From JALYUA01 sp038229875 (lineage in GTDB: Bacteria > Acidobacteriota > Thermoanaerobaculia > UBA5066 > Gp7-AA6), in contig JBBROA010000007.1 of the NCBI GenBank assembly GCA_038229875.1, forward strand, positions 1 to 58,601: DNA of 58,601 bases, given 5' to 3'. The position numbers and the translations under genes were made by a program. Below are positions 16,981-25,900 of the stretch, piece by piece (the stretch's first letter is position 1; every line of letters starts with the position of its first letter). Below the pieces are notes generated by a model. The model had not been told where the DNA came from and ran no database searches. It was given only the letters and a program-made list of their open reading frames with translations.

Positions 16981-17343
16981 ATGCTGGCCATTGTCGCGCG
17001 GTCTGCCGTCGTCGGAATGCTCGTCACCATCGGTGCCGGTTGTTCCAGTGGAAATGTCTCTCGGTCTAAAGTCTCGCCGAGGGTGGAGAGCGTTCGCATG
17101 ATCCCAAGGGACAACGAGCTCCTCGGCTGTTCCTATCTTCGGACCGTCTCCGCGTCGGAGCAGCCTTACCGGGAGGGGGTCACGGTGTTCGAGCAGCTCC
17201 GCCTGAAGGCCTACCGCGCGGGCGGAAACGCGTTCCAGGTGCAGTTCGTCGAAGGCAACCCATCGCAAGCGAAATCGATCGGCTCGGCGATGACGGCGAA
17301 AGTCTACCGTTGCTCCTGGTCAGGCGATCACGCCGATCTTTGA
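16981..17343 (+). CDS. small lipoprotein-like secreted protein, DUF4156-like
   Basis: 120 residues. The N-terminus ends in VTIGAGCSSG, a lipobox-like site with Cys at about residue 21, so it is probably a lipoprotein (the -3 Gly is not ideal). The later part (ELLGCSYLRTVSA, then LRLKAYRAGGNAFQVQF) resembles the DUF4156/YjfI-type pattern of a Cys after the first strand and an AGGNA block. Function unknown. AAGGGG at about 16969 is the ribosome binding site and TAAAAT at 16956-16961 a possible -10. The region is less GC-rich than its neighbours. Confidence 0.7.
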   Translation: MLAIVARSAVVGMLVTIGAGCSSGNVSRSKVSPRVESVRMIPRDNELLGCSYLRTVSASEQPYREGVTVFEQLRLKAYRAGGNAFQVQFVEGNPSQAKSIGSAMTAKVYRCSWSGDHADL

Positions 17344-17552
17344 CTCTCGCCGAGATCCTGAGCAATCTGCCCGAATTTCGGTTTCGCAATCGGCCGCCGA
17401 GCGCCAATGGGTTTGGGGCCGATATGAAGGCTCCCAGGCGTCGAAAATGAGGCTTACAGGCGGGCAGGAGCAGGGAGGCCGATTGCACTGACCCGGACGG
17501 AGGAACCTGCAGCGACGTATGAGTCCGGGCTCAGTCGTCTTAAGAGATCCAG

Positions 17553-18218
17553 ATGAAAACTCAAATGCTTCTCCTCGCGCTGGTTGTCTCGTCCACCATG
17601 TCCGCTTCCTCACTGAAACAGGAGGGCGGGCACACGGTCCGTCTGTCGAGCGGCGGCGTCGTCAGGATTGCCTACGTCGATGAGTTTGCGGTGGATCCCG
17701 CAACACGAAAGTCCGCTGGCGGGAGTAACAACGTTCTCTTAGAGTCCTCGTCGGGAACCTTGATCGGGATGCGAAGCCGGGATTCGGCGTCTCACCGTGT
17801 CGATACGGTGATCTGGTCGTTCGCTGGTCCTGACCGGATCGCATTTGACCTGGACCTCGAGTCGCGGCGAAAGGGACTTCCGGTCCAGCTGTGGGTGGAT
17901 ATCAACGGTCAGCGGACCCGTTTCCTCTTGAAAGGCCTTGCCCCGGTCCGTGGAGGTGCGTCTGTCCGTTCGGAAGACGACGACGTGCGTGAAGAGCTCG
18001 CGCCCCAGGTCGCGAAACTACCGGCCGACTTCACCTCGGCCCTGAAGGAGCTGCTGGAGCTCGGCCACTCCGGTTATCCGAACATGGGAACGGGCTGGAC
18101 AGACCTCAGGTTCGTCTTCAAGCCTTCAGAGATCCGTTCGGAGTCGTCAATCCTGTCGGAGGAGCCGATGGGTGCGGACGACCGCCAGATATTCGTTCGG
18201 AGGTTCGCGCCGAAGTAA
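17553..18218 (+). CDS. secreted hypothetical protein
   Basis: 221 residues with a short signal peptide (MLLLALVVSSTMSASS). The rest is beta-rich, followed by an acidic helix-like section (DDDVREELAPQVAKLPADF). No motif or family recognised. The 209 bases before it hold no gene that I can support. Its base composition resembles the preceding lipoprotein gene, and the two may have been acquired together. Confidence 0.6.
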   Translation: MKTQMLLLALVVSSTMSASSLKQEGGHTVRLSSGGVVRIAYVDEFAVDPATRKSAGGSNNVLLESSSGTLIGMRSRDSASHRVDTVIWSFAGPDRIAFDLDLESRRKGLPVQLWVDINGQRTRFLLKGLAPVRGGASVRSEDDDVREELAPQVAKLPADFTSALKELLELGHSGYPNMGTGWTDLRFVFKPSEIRSESSILSEEPMGADDRQIFVRRFAPK

Positions 18219-18253
18219 CGTCATCCGGCATTCGGCGTCGGCCGGTCCGCCGC

Positions 18254-19087
18254 TCAGCGGATCTTGAGCGCGCGCCTCATCAGACGGTCGAAAGCCCGGT
18301 CGGTCAGCAGGCGCCGCAGGGGGATCAGCATCTTCGGCATCCTTCCGATCGGATATCGGGTCTTCGGCCGTTTCGATTCGATGGCGTTCACGATCACTCT
18401 CGCCACGGCCTCCGGCGGCAGGACTCCGCTCTGGAACTCGGTCCGCATGGCGCGCTCCGCGTTCCGGTACACGGCGGCGTAGGGACCCGGACGGTCGAGC
18501 AGGCTCGCCACTCCGGCCCGGGCGCGGTCGGAGAACTTCGTCGCGATCGGGCCCGGCTCGACGAGAACGACCCGAATCCCGAACCCTGCCACCTCGACCC
18601 GCAGCGCGTCGGATACCGCTTCGAGCGCGTGTTTCGAGGCGCAGTACGGCGAAGCGAACGGGATCGGAATACGGCCCGTGACCGAGGACACGTTGACGAT
18701 CGTTCCGGAACCCGCCGTCCGCATCGCGGGCAGGACCGCGGCGAGCATCGCGATCGCTCCGAACACATTGACCTCGAACTGAGCGCGCCACTCGTCGATC
18801 GGCACGTCTTCCACGGCGCCGTAACGGCCGTAACCGGCGTTGTTCACGATCGCGTCGATCCGACCCTCTTCCGCGAGCGCGATCCTGACCGCCTCGGCGA
18901 CGGAAGTCGCATCGGTGACGTCCAGAGCGAGCGTTTGAATACCTGCCGGCGCCGGGAGACCCGACAGGGAGGCCGCGTCTCGCGCCGTCGCATAAACCCG
19001 ATGGCCCCGACCGGCGGCCTCCAAAGCGGTGGCGCGGCCGATCCCGGACGAGCAGCCCGTCACGAGAACCACTTGTCGGCGGGGCAC
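18254..19087 (-). CDS. short-chain dehydrogenase/reductase
   Basis: 277 residues, classical SDR. Cofactor motif TGCSSGIGRAT at residues 10-20, DVTD near 57, NNAGYGRYG near 87, NVSSVTG with the catalytic Ser near 138, YCASK with Tyr and Lys near 152-156, and EPGPIATKF after. Substrate unknown; it resembles single-domain oxidoreductases acting on lipophilic alcohols or ketones. GTG start at 19087 is supported by TAACAT six bases upstream. Confidence 0.9.
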   Translation of the reverse strand: MPRRQVVLVTGCSSGIGRATALEAAGRGHRVYATARDAASLSGLPAPAGIQTLALDVTDATSVAEAVRIALAEEGRIDAIVNNAGYGRYGAVEDVPIDEWRAQFEVNVFGAIAMLAAVLPAMRTAGSGTIVNVSSVTGRIPIPFASPYCASKHALEAVSDALRVEVAGFGIRVVLVEPGPIATKFSDRARAGVASLLDRPGPYAAVYRNAERAMRTEFQSGVLPPEAVARVIVNAIESKRPKTRYPIGRMPKMLIPLRRLLTDRAFDRLMRRALKIR

Positions 19088-19093
19088 GGCGCG

Positions 19094-19099
19094 ATGTTA
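19094..19099 (-). promoter_or_regulatory. leaderless-type -10 hexamer (TAACAT)
   Basis: TAACAT on the minus strand, six bases upstream of the GTG at 19087, with CGCGCC between and no ribosome binding site. Confidence 0.45.
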
Positions 19100-19116
19100 C
19101 CCTTCGGTTGGGAACC

Positions 19117-19767
19117 ATGGGATACGCCGAAAAGACCCTCGCGCCGGGTGAAACGATCCTGTACCGCGCGCGGTACCACTGGATCTTCTACCGGACCGGC
19201 CTCCTGGTCCTCTTTCTCGCGGTGCTCCTCGGAGCCGCAGCCTTTTACGCCTACCGCACCGACCCGGGCGGGGAGGTCGCGATGCCGATCGCGTATCTCG
19301 CTCTCGCCTTCGCGGTGCTCGCGCTGATGCTGCTCGGGGCGCGGTACGTCCGCGCGCAGCAGGACGAGTTCGTCGTGACCGACCGCCGCGTCCTGCGTTC
19401 GGTGGGACTCGTCTCTCGTGAGCACGAGCAGGCGCCGATCGAGAAGATCCAGGACATCACCGTCACGCAGACCGGCCTCGGCCGGTTGCTCGACTACGGC
19501 ACGATCAGCCTCGAAACAGCGTCGGAGCGCGGCACTCTGCTCTTTCCGGCGATCGCCTCGCCCGAGCTCTTCCGGACCGCGATCTGGGGCCGCCCGCGGG
19601 CGGATGCCGTCTCGGCGGTCGCGCCGCCGGCGCTGGCAGCGCCGGCCGCCGCGGGCGGGTCCACCGCCGCTGGCCGCCTGGAGCAGCTGGACGGACTCCG
19701 CCGGCGCGGGATGGTCACCGAAGCCGAATACACGGAAAAGCGCCGTGAAATCCTGGCCCATCTATGA
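19117..19767 (+). CDS. membrane protein with bacterial PH domain and C-terminal SHOCT domain
   Basis: 216 residues. Two membrane helices (about 28-48 and 62-80) are followed by a bPH2-type domain: DEFVVTDRRVLRSVGLVSRE, then IEKIQDITVTQTGLGRLLDYG. After an Ala-rich linker comes a SHOCT domain, LEQLDGLRRRGMVTEAEYTE with KRREILAHL at the very end. SHOCT domains are thought to mediate oligomerisation or interaction. ATG at 19117; a TTG three codons earlier is possible. Function unknown. Confidence 0.85.
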   Translation: MGYAEKTLAPGETILYRARYHWIFYRTGLLVLFLAVLLGAAAFYAYRTDPGGEVAMPIAYLALAFAVLALMLLGARYVRAQQDEFVVTDRRVLRSVGLVSREHEQAPIEKIQDITVTQTGLGRLLDYGTISLETASERGTLLFPAIASPELFRTAIWGRPRADAVSAVAPPALAAPAAAGGSTAAGRLEQLDGLRRRGMVTEAEYTEKRREILAHL

Positions 19768-19799
19768 CATGGCGGGCGTGAGCTTCCCGCCCGCCATGT
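19767..19799. terminator. strong 12-bp hairpin after PH/SHOCT gene
   Basis: ACATGGCGGGCG and CGCCCGCCATGT are perfect inverted 12-mers separated by nine bases, starting at the last base of the TGA stop. There is no T-tract, so it is either an atypical terminator or a 3'-end stabiliser. It also separates this gene from the sigma-factor operon. Confidence 0.55.
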
Positions 19800-19832
19800 A
19801 ATCCAAACGGCCCGACGTTCGTCCAATCCCAT

Positions 19833-20453
19833 GTGTCAGCTGTCCACGTGATCCCGCGCCAGACGGACCCCGGCGTCGACGAGACCCTCCTGATCCGCGA
19901 GATCCGGGCGGGAAACGTCGAGGCCTTCGAATACTTCGTCCGCAAGTACCAGCGCCGGATCACGCGGCTCGCCTACCGATTCCTGCGGGACGCCGGCGAG
20001 GCCGACTGCGCGGCGCAGGAGAGTTTTCTCCGGGCGTACCAGAGCCTGAACGCCTTCCGCGAGGGCTCGACCTTCGAGACGTGGGTCACCCGGATCTGCA
20101 TCAACTGGTGCAAGGACCGGCTGAAGCGCCGTCGGCTGGTGTTCTACTTCCACCAGGCCCCCCCCGACAACGATGAGGACGAGTCCGGCCTTCGCGATAC
20201 GGCCGCCGGCGACGAACCGTCGCCGGAGCGGCGGGCGATCTCGCGCGAGATCCGGGAGCGCCTGCGCCAGGCGATGGAATCCCTCTCCCCTCGTCAGAAG
20301 ACGGTGTTCGTTCTGAAGCACTTCGAAGAGCTTTCGATCCCGGAGATCGCGGACCTGACCGGCCTCGACTCCGGAACGGTCAAGTCGCATCTCTTTCGGG
20401 CCGCGCACAAGATCCGTGAGCGGCTCGCTGAATTTCGGAAGGCACGATCATGA
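19833..20453 (+). CDS. ECF RNA polymerase sigma factor
   Basis: 206 residues. Sigma region 2 covers about 25-95 (FEYFVRKYQRRITRLAYRFL, AAQESFLRAYQSL, FETWVTRICINWCKDRLKR) and region 4 covers about 140-200 (LSPRQKTVFVLKHFEELSIP, EIADLTGLDSGTVKSHLFRA). Directs transcription of an extracytoplasmic stress regulon. GTG start; ATGA overlap with a zinc-type anti-sigma gene, followed by a Spy-like periplasmic protein, so it probably belongs to an envelope or metal stress circuit. Confidence 0.92.
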   Translation: MSAVHVIPRQTDPGVDETLLIREIRAGNVEAFEYFVRKYQRRITRLAYRFLRDAGEADCAAQESFLRAYQSLNAFREGSTFETWVTRICINWCKDRLKRRRLVFYFHQAPPDNDEDESGLRDTAAGDEPSPERRAISREIRERLRQAMESLSPRQKTVFVLKHFEELSIPEIADLTGLDSGTVKSHLFRAAHKIRERLAEFRKARS

Positions 20454-20971
20454 ACGAAAACAGATCCCGCAATCACCTGACCGACGCCGAGCTCTTCGGC
20501 CTCGCGATCCCCGCGGTGGGCTCTCCCGAGGCGCTGCCGTCGCATCTCTCCGATTGCCTCGCCTGCAGCCGCTCGCTCCATGAGTGGAAGGGCGCCGTCC
20601 GCGACGTGGCCGATGACATGGGACCGCTCGGGGATCGAACCTCCGAGGCCTGGACGGGGGCCCAAGACCAAACGATGCGCGCGATCCGCCGAACGAGGTT
20701 TGCGCGCCCGGCATTGCCGCTGCGGTGGGGCGTCGGAGTCGCGGCCGCGCTGCTGCTCTTCGCGCTCGCGCTCCCTCTGCAGCGGCCGACCGCCCCTGCG
20801 ACGCCGTCTGGCCCGTCCGCATCCGCTCCCGACCTTTCCACCCAGGACCAGGCCGACGACGCGCTCCTCCGTGACGTCGCGCGCCTTGCGAGCGCCGAAG
20901 AGACGGGCGGCTCGTGGAGCACGCTGGTGCCGGAGCCCGGGACCGCGAACGGCGAGGAGGAGCGCCTTTGA
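20450..20971 (+). CDS. putative anti-sigma factor with zinc motif
   Basis: 173 residues. HLSDCLACSRSL near residues 32-43 has the HxxxCxxC of zinc-binding anti-sigma domains, and WGVGVAAALLLFALALPL (about 84-101) is a single membrane helix, leaving a Pro/Ser-rich periplasmic tail. Expected to hold the preceding ECF factor at the membrane. Its ATG overlaps the sigma stop and its TGA overlaps the start of the next gene (TTGA). Confidence 0.8.
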   Translation: MNENRSRNHLTDAELFGLAIPAVGSPEALPSHLSDCLACSRSLHEWKGAVRDVADDMGPLGDRTSEAWTGAQDQTMRAIRRTRFARPALPLRWGVGVAAALLLFALALPLQRPTAPATPSGPSASAPDLSTQDQADDALLRDVARLASAEETGGSWSTLVPEPGTANGEEERL

Positions 20972-21471
20972 ACCGCCGAACGAACGCAAGGGCGGCGATC
21001 CGCTTCTTTGTTCTCGCGGCCGCCGTCGCGGGGGTCGCGCTGCCGATGCTTTCCGAGCAGGACTTTCCGGAAGGCAAGTGGTGGAAACGGCCCCGCCTGG
21101 CCGCCGAGATCAACCTGAGCCCCGAACAGTCTCGTGAGATCGAGAAGATCTTCGTGAATTCCCGGACACGGCTGATCGACCTGAAAGCGGATCTCGAAAA
21201 GAAGCAGCTCGCGCTTCAGTCCTCGATGGAAGACCGCGGCGCTGACCGGCGGACAGTCGAGAAAGAGATCGAAACCCTCGAGAATGCCAGGGCGGAGCTC
21301 CAGAAGGCGCGCGCTCTGATGGTTCTCGACATGAAGCAGGTGCTGAAGCCCGACCAATGGGATCACCTCCTCCAGCTCCAGCAGGAAATGCGCGAACGCC
21401 GGCTGATGGCAAGAGAAGGCCGCCAGAACTATCGCCAGGGCGGACCGTTCCGGCGCACACCCAACCGGTAA
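20968..21471 (+). CDS. Spy/CpxP/ZraP-like periplasmic protein
   Basis: 167 residues. A leader with helix IRFFVLAAAVAGVALPML, then a long helical hairpin. LSPEQSREIEKIFVNSRTRL is the LTPEQ-like family motif (LTxxQ form), repeated more loosely at LKPDQWDHLLQLQQEM. Such proteins act as periplasmic chaperones or metal-stress sensors. TTG start at 20968 preceded by GAGGAG and overlapping the anti-sigma stop. Being in the same transcript as sigma and anti-sigma suggests it is the sensor or effector of the response. Confidence 0.8.
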   Translation: MNRRTNARAAIRFFVLAAAVAGVALPMLSEQDFPEGKWWKRPRLAAEINLSPEQSREIEKIFVNSRTRLIDLKADLEKKQLALQSSMEDRGADRRTVEKEIETLENARAELQKARALMVLDMKQVLKPDQWDHLLQLQQEMRERRLMAREGRQNYRQGGPFRRTPNR

Positions 21472-21555
21472 AATCGCTGGTTTGGGGTAGGGGAAAAGCC
21501 GCGCTCGCGTCGAGAGGGCGCGGCGGATCGAAGCTCGTTGCTCAATGCCTTGGGG

Positions 21556-22107
21556 CTACTCGAACTCCCCATGCTCCAACCGCAGCCTCGCGGCGAAATC
21601 GAGCATGGTGCGCCGCCTGGGTTCCGCGATTTCGCGCGCCTTGAGGGTCCGGAGATCGATCCTGGCCGCTTCCTCAATCTCGGCCGCCATCTCCTGAAAA
21701 TCCAGCCGTTCGCGGTATCCGTCGGTCAGGCTCCCGGCGACCCCGTACGCGCCCAGGCGATCCAGCCGCACCGCATCGTGGACGATCTCCTCCTCGGGCG
21801 TTTTCGGCTCGGAGTCGAAGCGGGCCAGGGAGCGGAAAAGCGAAGACACCGTCTTTGCGGGAATTCCTTCCGACGCTAAAAACAGCTCCGTCCGGCTGCG
21901 GTGCCCCATGCGCGAAACCCATTTCTCCTGGCCGGAAAAGACGGCGAGAAGGAAGAGAAGGTCGAAGTCGAGATCGTGCCGGCCGTCCGCGACTTTCATC
22001 GCGGCCGAGACTGCGCGGCGGACGTCGCCGTAATTGGTGACGCCGTCGAGGGCCACCGCGAGCGGCTTCACGTAATCTTCGACGCGCCGGCGCGCAGCCT
22101 CGTCCAC
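21556..22107 (-). CDS. HD-domain-like protein, degenerate metal site
   Basis: 183 residues, all helical. EEEIVHDAVRLDRLGAYGVA (about 105-125) matches the second half of HD phosphohydrolases of the YedJ type (usually HDAD.LD..GA). The expected upstream HD pair is replaced by GRHDLDFDLLFLLAVFSG, which has a lone HD rather than the usual LLHDIG, so catalysis is doubtful. GTG start at 22107; TAGCAT lies six bases upstream, and an apparent GGAGG touches the GTG with no spacing, too close to act as a ribosome binding site. Confidence 0.65.
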   Translation of the reverse strand: MDEAARRRVEDYVKPLAVALDGVTNYGDVRRAVSAAMKVADGRHDLDFDLLFLLAVFSGQEKWVSRMGHRSRTELFLASEGIPAKTVSSLFRSLARFDSEPKTPEEEIVHDAVRLDRLGAYGVAGSLTDGYRERLDFQEMAAEIEEAARIDLRTLKAREIAEPRRRTMLDFAARLRLEHGEFE

Positions 22108-22113
22108 CCTCCG

Positions 22114-22119
22114 ATGCTA
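22114..22119 (-). promoter_or_regulatory. leaderless-type -10 hexamer (TAGCAT)
   Basis: TAGCAT on the minus strand, six bases before the GTG at 22107. An in-frame TAG within it rules out a longer protein. Confidence 0.4.
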
Positions 22120-22175
22120 CGACAGCGGAGCGCCGCGATCTCCCCGGCGCTGTTTTCGTCTCAGAGAACGATGCG

Positions 22176-22913
22176 CTACATCACCCGTCCGCCGTCGACG
22201 CGCACGATCTGGCCGGTGATGAAGGCGGGACCCGAGCACAGAAACAGCACCGTCTGCGCGACGTCCTCGGGATCCCCGTTACGCGCCGCCGGGACGGATC
22301 TCGCCCAGCGCGCGCCCTCCTCGGAGGACGTTCCTTCTGGCGGCATCACGACGCCGGGCGCGACTCCGTTTACGGAGACCTCGGGCCCGAGCTCGACCGC
22401 GAGCGCGCGGACTAGACCCTCCACGGCCGCCTTCGAGACGGAGTGCGCGAGGAAGTTGCGGGCAGGGCGGGTGGCGAGGAAGTCCGAGATCAGCACGATC
22501 CGCCCTCCGCGGCGGCGGAGCGTCGGAGCGGCGGCGCGCGCGAGGAGGAAGCCGGAGCGCGCGTTGACGTCGAAAGACGAGTCCCACAGCTCCGGCGTCG
22601 TCTCTTCGAGCGAGGCGCGGTGAAAGTTGGATGCCGAGTGCACCAGCAGATCGACGCCGCCGAGGTCCCGTTCCGTGTCTGCGACGACGCGCGCGCACGC
22701 GGGGGCGTCGGCGAGGTCGGCGGCGATACCGGTCGCCCGGCGCCCGAGCGCCCGGATCGCGGCGCACGTTTCCTCCGCGCCGGGCCCGGACGAACGGTAG
22801 TGGACGGCGACGTCCGCACCCGCGCGGGCGAGGGCTAAAGCGATCGATTGCCCGACGCGGATCCCGGCACCGGTGACGAGCGCCACGCGGCCGGAGAGAG
22901 GCAGATCAGTCAT
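22176..22913 (-). CDS. pteridine reductase-like SDR with Tyr-to-His active site
   Basis: 245 residues. Cofactor loop TGAGIRVGQSIA near residue 14, VHYRSSGPGAEET near 38, HSASNFHRAS near 90, and VNGVAPGVVMPPEG near 180, close to FolM/PTR1-type reductases of pterins. The catalytic YxxxK reads HSVSK: the codon is CAC where TAC would give Tyr. The Lys is kept. Start ATG at 22913 with a -10-like CAGAAT 34 bases upstream. Substrate uncertain; either altered activity or a single-base lesion. Confidence 0.85.
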   Translation of the reverse strand: MTDLPLSGRVALVTGAGIRVGQSIALALARAGADVAVHYRSSGPGAEETCAAIRALGRRATGIAADLADAPACARVVADTERDLGGVDLLVHSASNFHRASLEETTPELWDSSFDVNARSGFLLARAAAPTLRRRGGRIVLISDFLATRPARNFLAHSVSKAAVEGLVRALAVELGPEVSVNGVAPGVVMPPEGTSSEEGARWARSVPAARNGDPEDVAQTVLFLCSGPAFITGQIVRVDGGRVM

Positions 22914-22946
22914 GCCGGATCGTAACCTTTCGTCCGAAAAACCCGT

Positions 22947-22952
22947 ATTCTG
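22947..22952 (-). promoter_or_regulatory. -10 hexamer CAGAAT for pteridine reductase-like gene
   Basis: Part of the 12-mer AGAATACGGGTT (22940-22951) that also lies upstream of the E1 dehydrogenase gene in the same orientation. It gives a leader of about 27 bases to the ATG at 22913. Confidence 0.4.
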
Positions 22953-22976
22953 GGCAGGTTTGCCGGAGGATCCGCC

Positions 22977-25900
22977 ATGAAGCGTCTCTTTGCCCTTCTC
23001 GCTCTCTGCCTGGCGATCGACGCGGCGCCCGCGCACGCGGGATCCGTGTCCGGACGCGTGCTCGATCCTGCCGGCAAGCCGCTGGCCGGTGCGCGGGTTC
23101 AGTGGGTGGTGTACCGGACCGACGACCAGGCGATCGTGGATTCCTCGGCCGCGACGGAGCCGCCCGCGCTCGGAGAGATCAGGACAGGCGCCGACGGCGC
23201 TTTCCGTGTCCCCCTCGACAAGCCCGACGTTTCGGTCGCACTGCGGATTCTCCCCGCGGGCTCCCCGGCGCTGCGCTTCGCCGGCCCCTTCGACTCCACG
23301 GAAGACGTCTCGCTCGACGTGGTGCACACGGCGGCCGGCGTCCGACTTTCCGGGCGCGTGGTCGACGAGGAGGGCAAGCCGGTCGCCGGGGCGCGGGTGC
23401 GGGCTTCCGGGACGGATTTCTTTTCGGAACAGGACGCGGTGACGCTCTCGGAAACGAAGACCGGGCCGGATGGGGTGTTCGTCGTGGAAGACGCTCCGGA
23501 CGGGTTTCGCACGATCGCGGCTGGCGCTCCCGGTTTCGTGCGGGCTTCGCTCGTCCAGATGGACCCGAAGGCCGACGTCAAGCTGACGTTGAAGCGGGGA
23601 GGGACGATCCGCGGCATCGTCGTGGATGCGGCGGGAAAGCCGGCGGCCGGCGCGATCGTGATCTCGGACGACCAGGGCGCGGAATCGGCCGCGGACGGCA
23701 GCTTTCGCCTCGTCGGACTCGAGCCCGGAGTGCGCAGCGTTCAGGCCGTCTGGAAGGAGGACTTCGCCGTCCGCCGGGACAATCTCCGCGTGCGTCGCGG
23801 CCAGGAGGTCGAGGCACCGCTCAGGCTCGGCCGGGCCGCCAGCATCGCCGGGATCGTGATCGACGAATCGAGCCGCAAGCCGGTCGCCGGCGCGAGGCTC
23901 TCCGCCTCTTCCGGCGGGAGGGCCTTCGCCCGCCGCCGCACGGAGCGCTTGGTCCGCGCGGACGCGAAGGGGAAATTCCGATTGAACGGTCTCGCCCCGC
24001 GACCTTATGCCGTGACGGCATCGCGCGAAGGATATCTCTCCTCGTCGATCAACGGGATTTCCGCGAGCACCGCCGCGCCCGGCACCGTGAGCCTCGCGCT
24101 CGCGAAGGCGGCGACCGTCTCCGGCAGAGTGATCGACGAGAAGGGCCAGCCGGTCGCCGGCGCCGTCGTCCGCTTCGGGACCGAGGGCGGAATGCGCAGT
24201 TTCGTCCGGCGCGGGCCGGCGGCGTTCACCGGCGGACAAGGAACCTCGAGCGCGGCCGATGGGACCTTCCGACTGCGTAATCTCGCCGCGGGTCGAAACA
24301 TGATCCTAGAAGCGGCCAGGCCCGGTTACCAGGAGGCTCGACGCCCCGGCGTGACGCTCAAGACGGGAGAGATGCTGGCGAACGTCTCCCTGATTCTCAA
24401 GAGAGGCCTCGAGGCGCGCGGCCGCGTGGTGAACGCCGAAGGCAAGGCGATTTCCGGCGCGGAGATTCGCGTGGCATCCCGCGACGCCCGCGGGGGCGGG
24501 TTCGGCAACGTGCGCCAGCAGATCCGGATCGTTGGCATGGACTCGAGCAAGCCGGACGCGGTCTCCGGGCCCGACGGCGCCTTCGTCGTCCGGGGGCTCG
24601 AACCCGGCGAATACACGGCGGGAGTCTCGCGGGACGGGTACGCCCGGAAGACCGTGCCGACCCTTCCCGTGGCGGCGACCGGAGAAAACGTGTGGCCCGC
24701 GATCGCGCTCGCGAACGGGGTCGCGATTTCCGGATTCGTGCGCGACTCGCAGGGGCAGCCGATCGCCGGGGCGACCGTCTTCGGAATTTCCATGGGCGAG
24801 GGAACGCGTCCTCAGAGCGTGACGTCCGAAGCGGACGGTCGCTTCCGTCTGGATGGCTTCGCGGCGGAGAAGTCGATCTTCCTGAGCCTCTCGGCGGCGG
24901 GCTACGCGCCCGCTCAGAAAAACGTGACGCCGCCGGCCGACGACGTGGCAATCGTTCTGAAGACCGCGGGAACCGTCCGGGGCCGCGTCGAGGACGGCGA
25001 CACGAAGCGCCCGATCACGGACTTCACCGTTGGCCGCAGCGTCCAGCGCGGGGGCGGGTTCGCATTCAACATGGGAGGGCAGGGAGGCGACAAAGCCTTT
25101 CAATCCGAGGACGGCTCCTTCGAGCTCCCGGATGTTCCGGCGGGGAAGTGGACCATTCGTGCGGCCGCCTCCGGATACCGCAACGGCGAAACTTCGGGGG
25201 TCGAGCTCGGCGAGGCGGAAACGAAAGACGGTGTCGTGATCTCTCTTCGAAAGGGCGGCTCGCTTTCGGGGCGCGTCCTCGACCCCAGGAAAGGAACCGG
25301 GGTGCCGAATGCGTCCGTCAGCTGGCAAGCCGCCGGATCTTCCAGCGGCGCGGCGGGGGCGATGTTTGCCCGCATGGGCGGAGGCGCGACGAACACGGCG
25401 ACCAACACCGACGCCGACGGGCGATTTCGCTTCGACGGGCTTCCGGAGGGGCGAGTCACGGTGGTCGCGGACCACCCGGATTACCTCGAGACGAGCAAGG
25501 ACGCCGATCCCGACGAGGACGCGTCCGTCGAGATCACGATGGGAACGGGCGCCGCGATCTCTGGGACCGTCGTCGACCGCGACGGCCGCACACCCGTGGC
25601 GGCGGCTCTGGTCTCCCTGAACGAAGAAGGGGAGGCGGGCATGTTCGGCGGAGCTGACTCGACGAGAACCGACGGCTCCGGAGCGTTCTCTTTCGACCAC
25701 CTGAAGGCGGGGCGGTTCAAGGTGTCGGCGCAATCGGCGGCCGGCAAGTCCGCTCTGAAGGAATTGATTCTCGCGGAGAACCAGCGGCAGGACGGCGTCC
25801 TGGTCGGGATGGTCGCCGCGGGCGCCACGGTGCGGGGAACGGTCTCCGGCCTTCCCCAGGGCAAGCTCGGCGGCGTTCGGATCTCGGCCAACGGCAAGGA

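Noticed and set aside
21498..21524. GCCGCGC/GCGCGGC inverted repeat after the Spy-like gene as a terminator
   Set aside because: Seven-base arms, a 13-base loop and no T-tract in GC-rich DNA; such pairs arise easily by chance.
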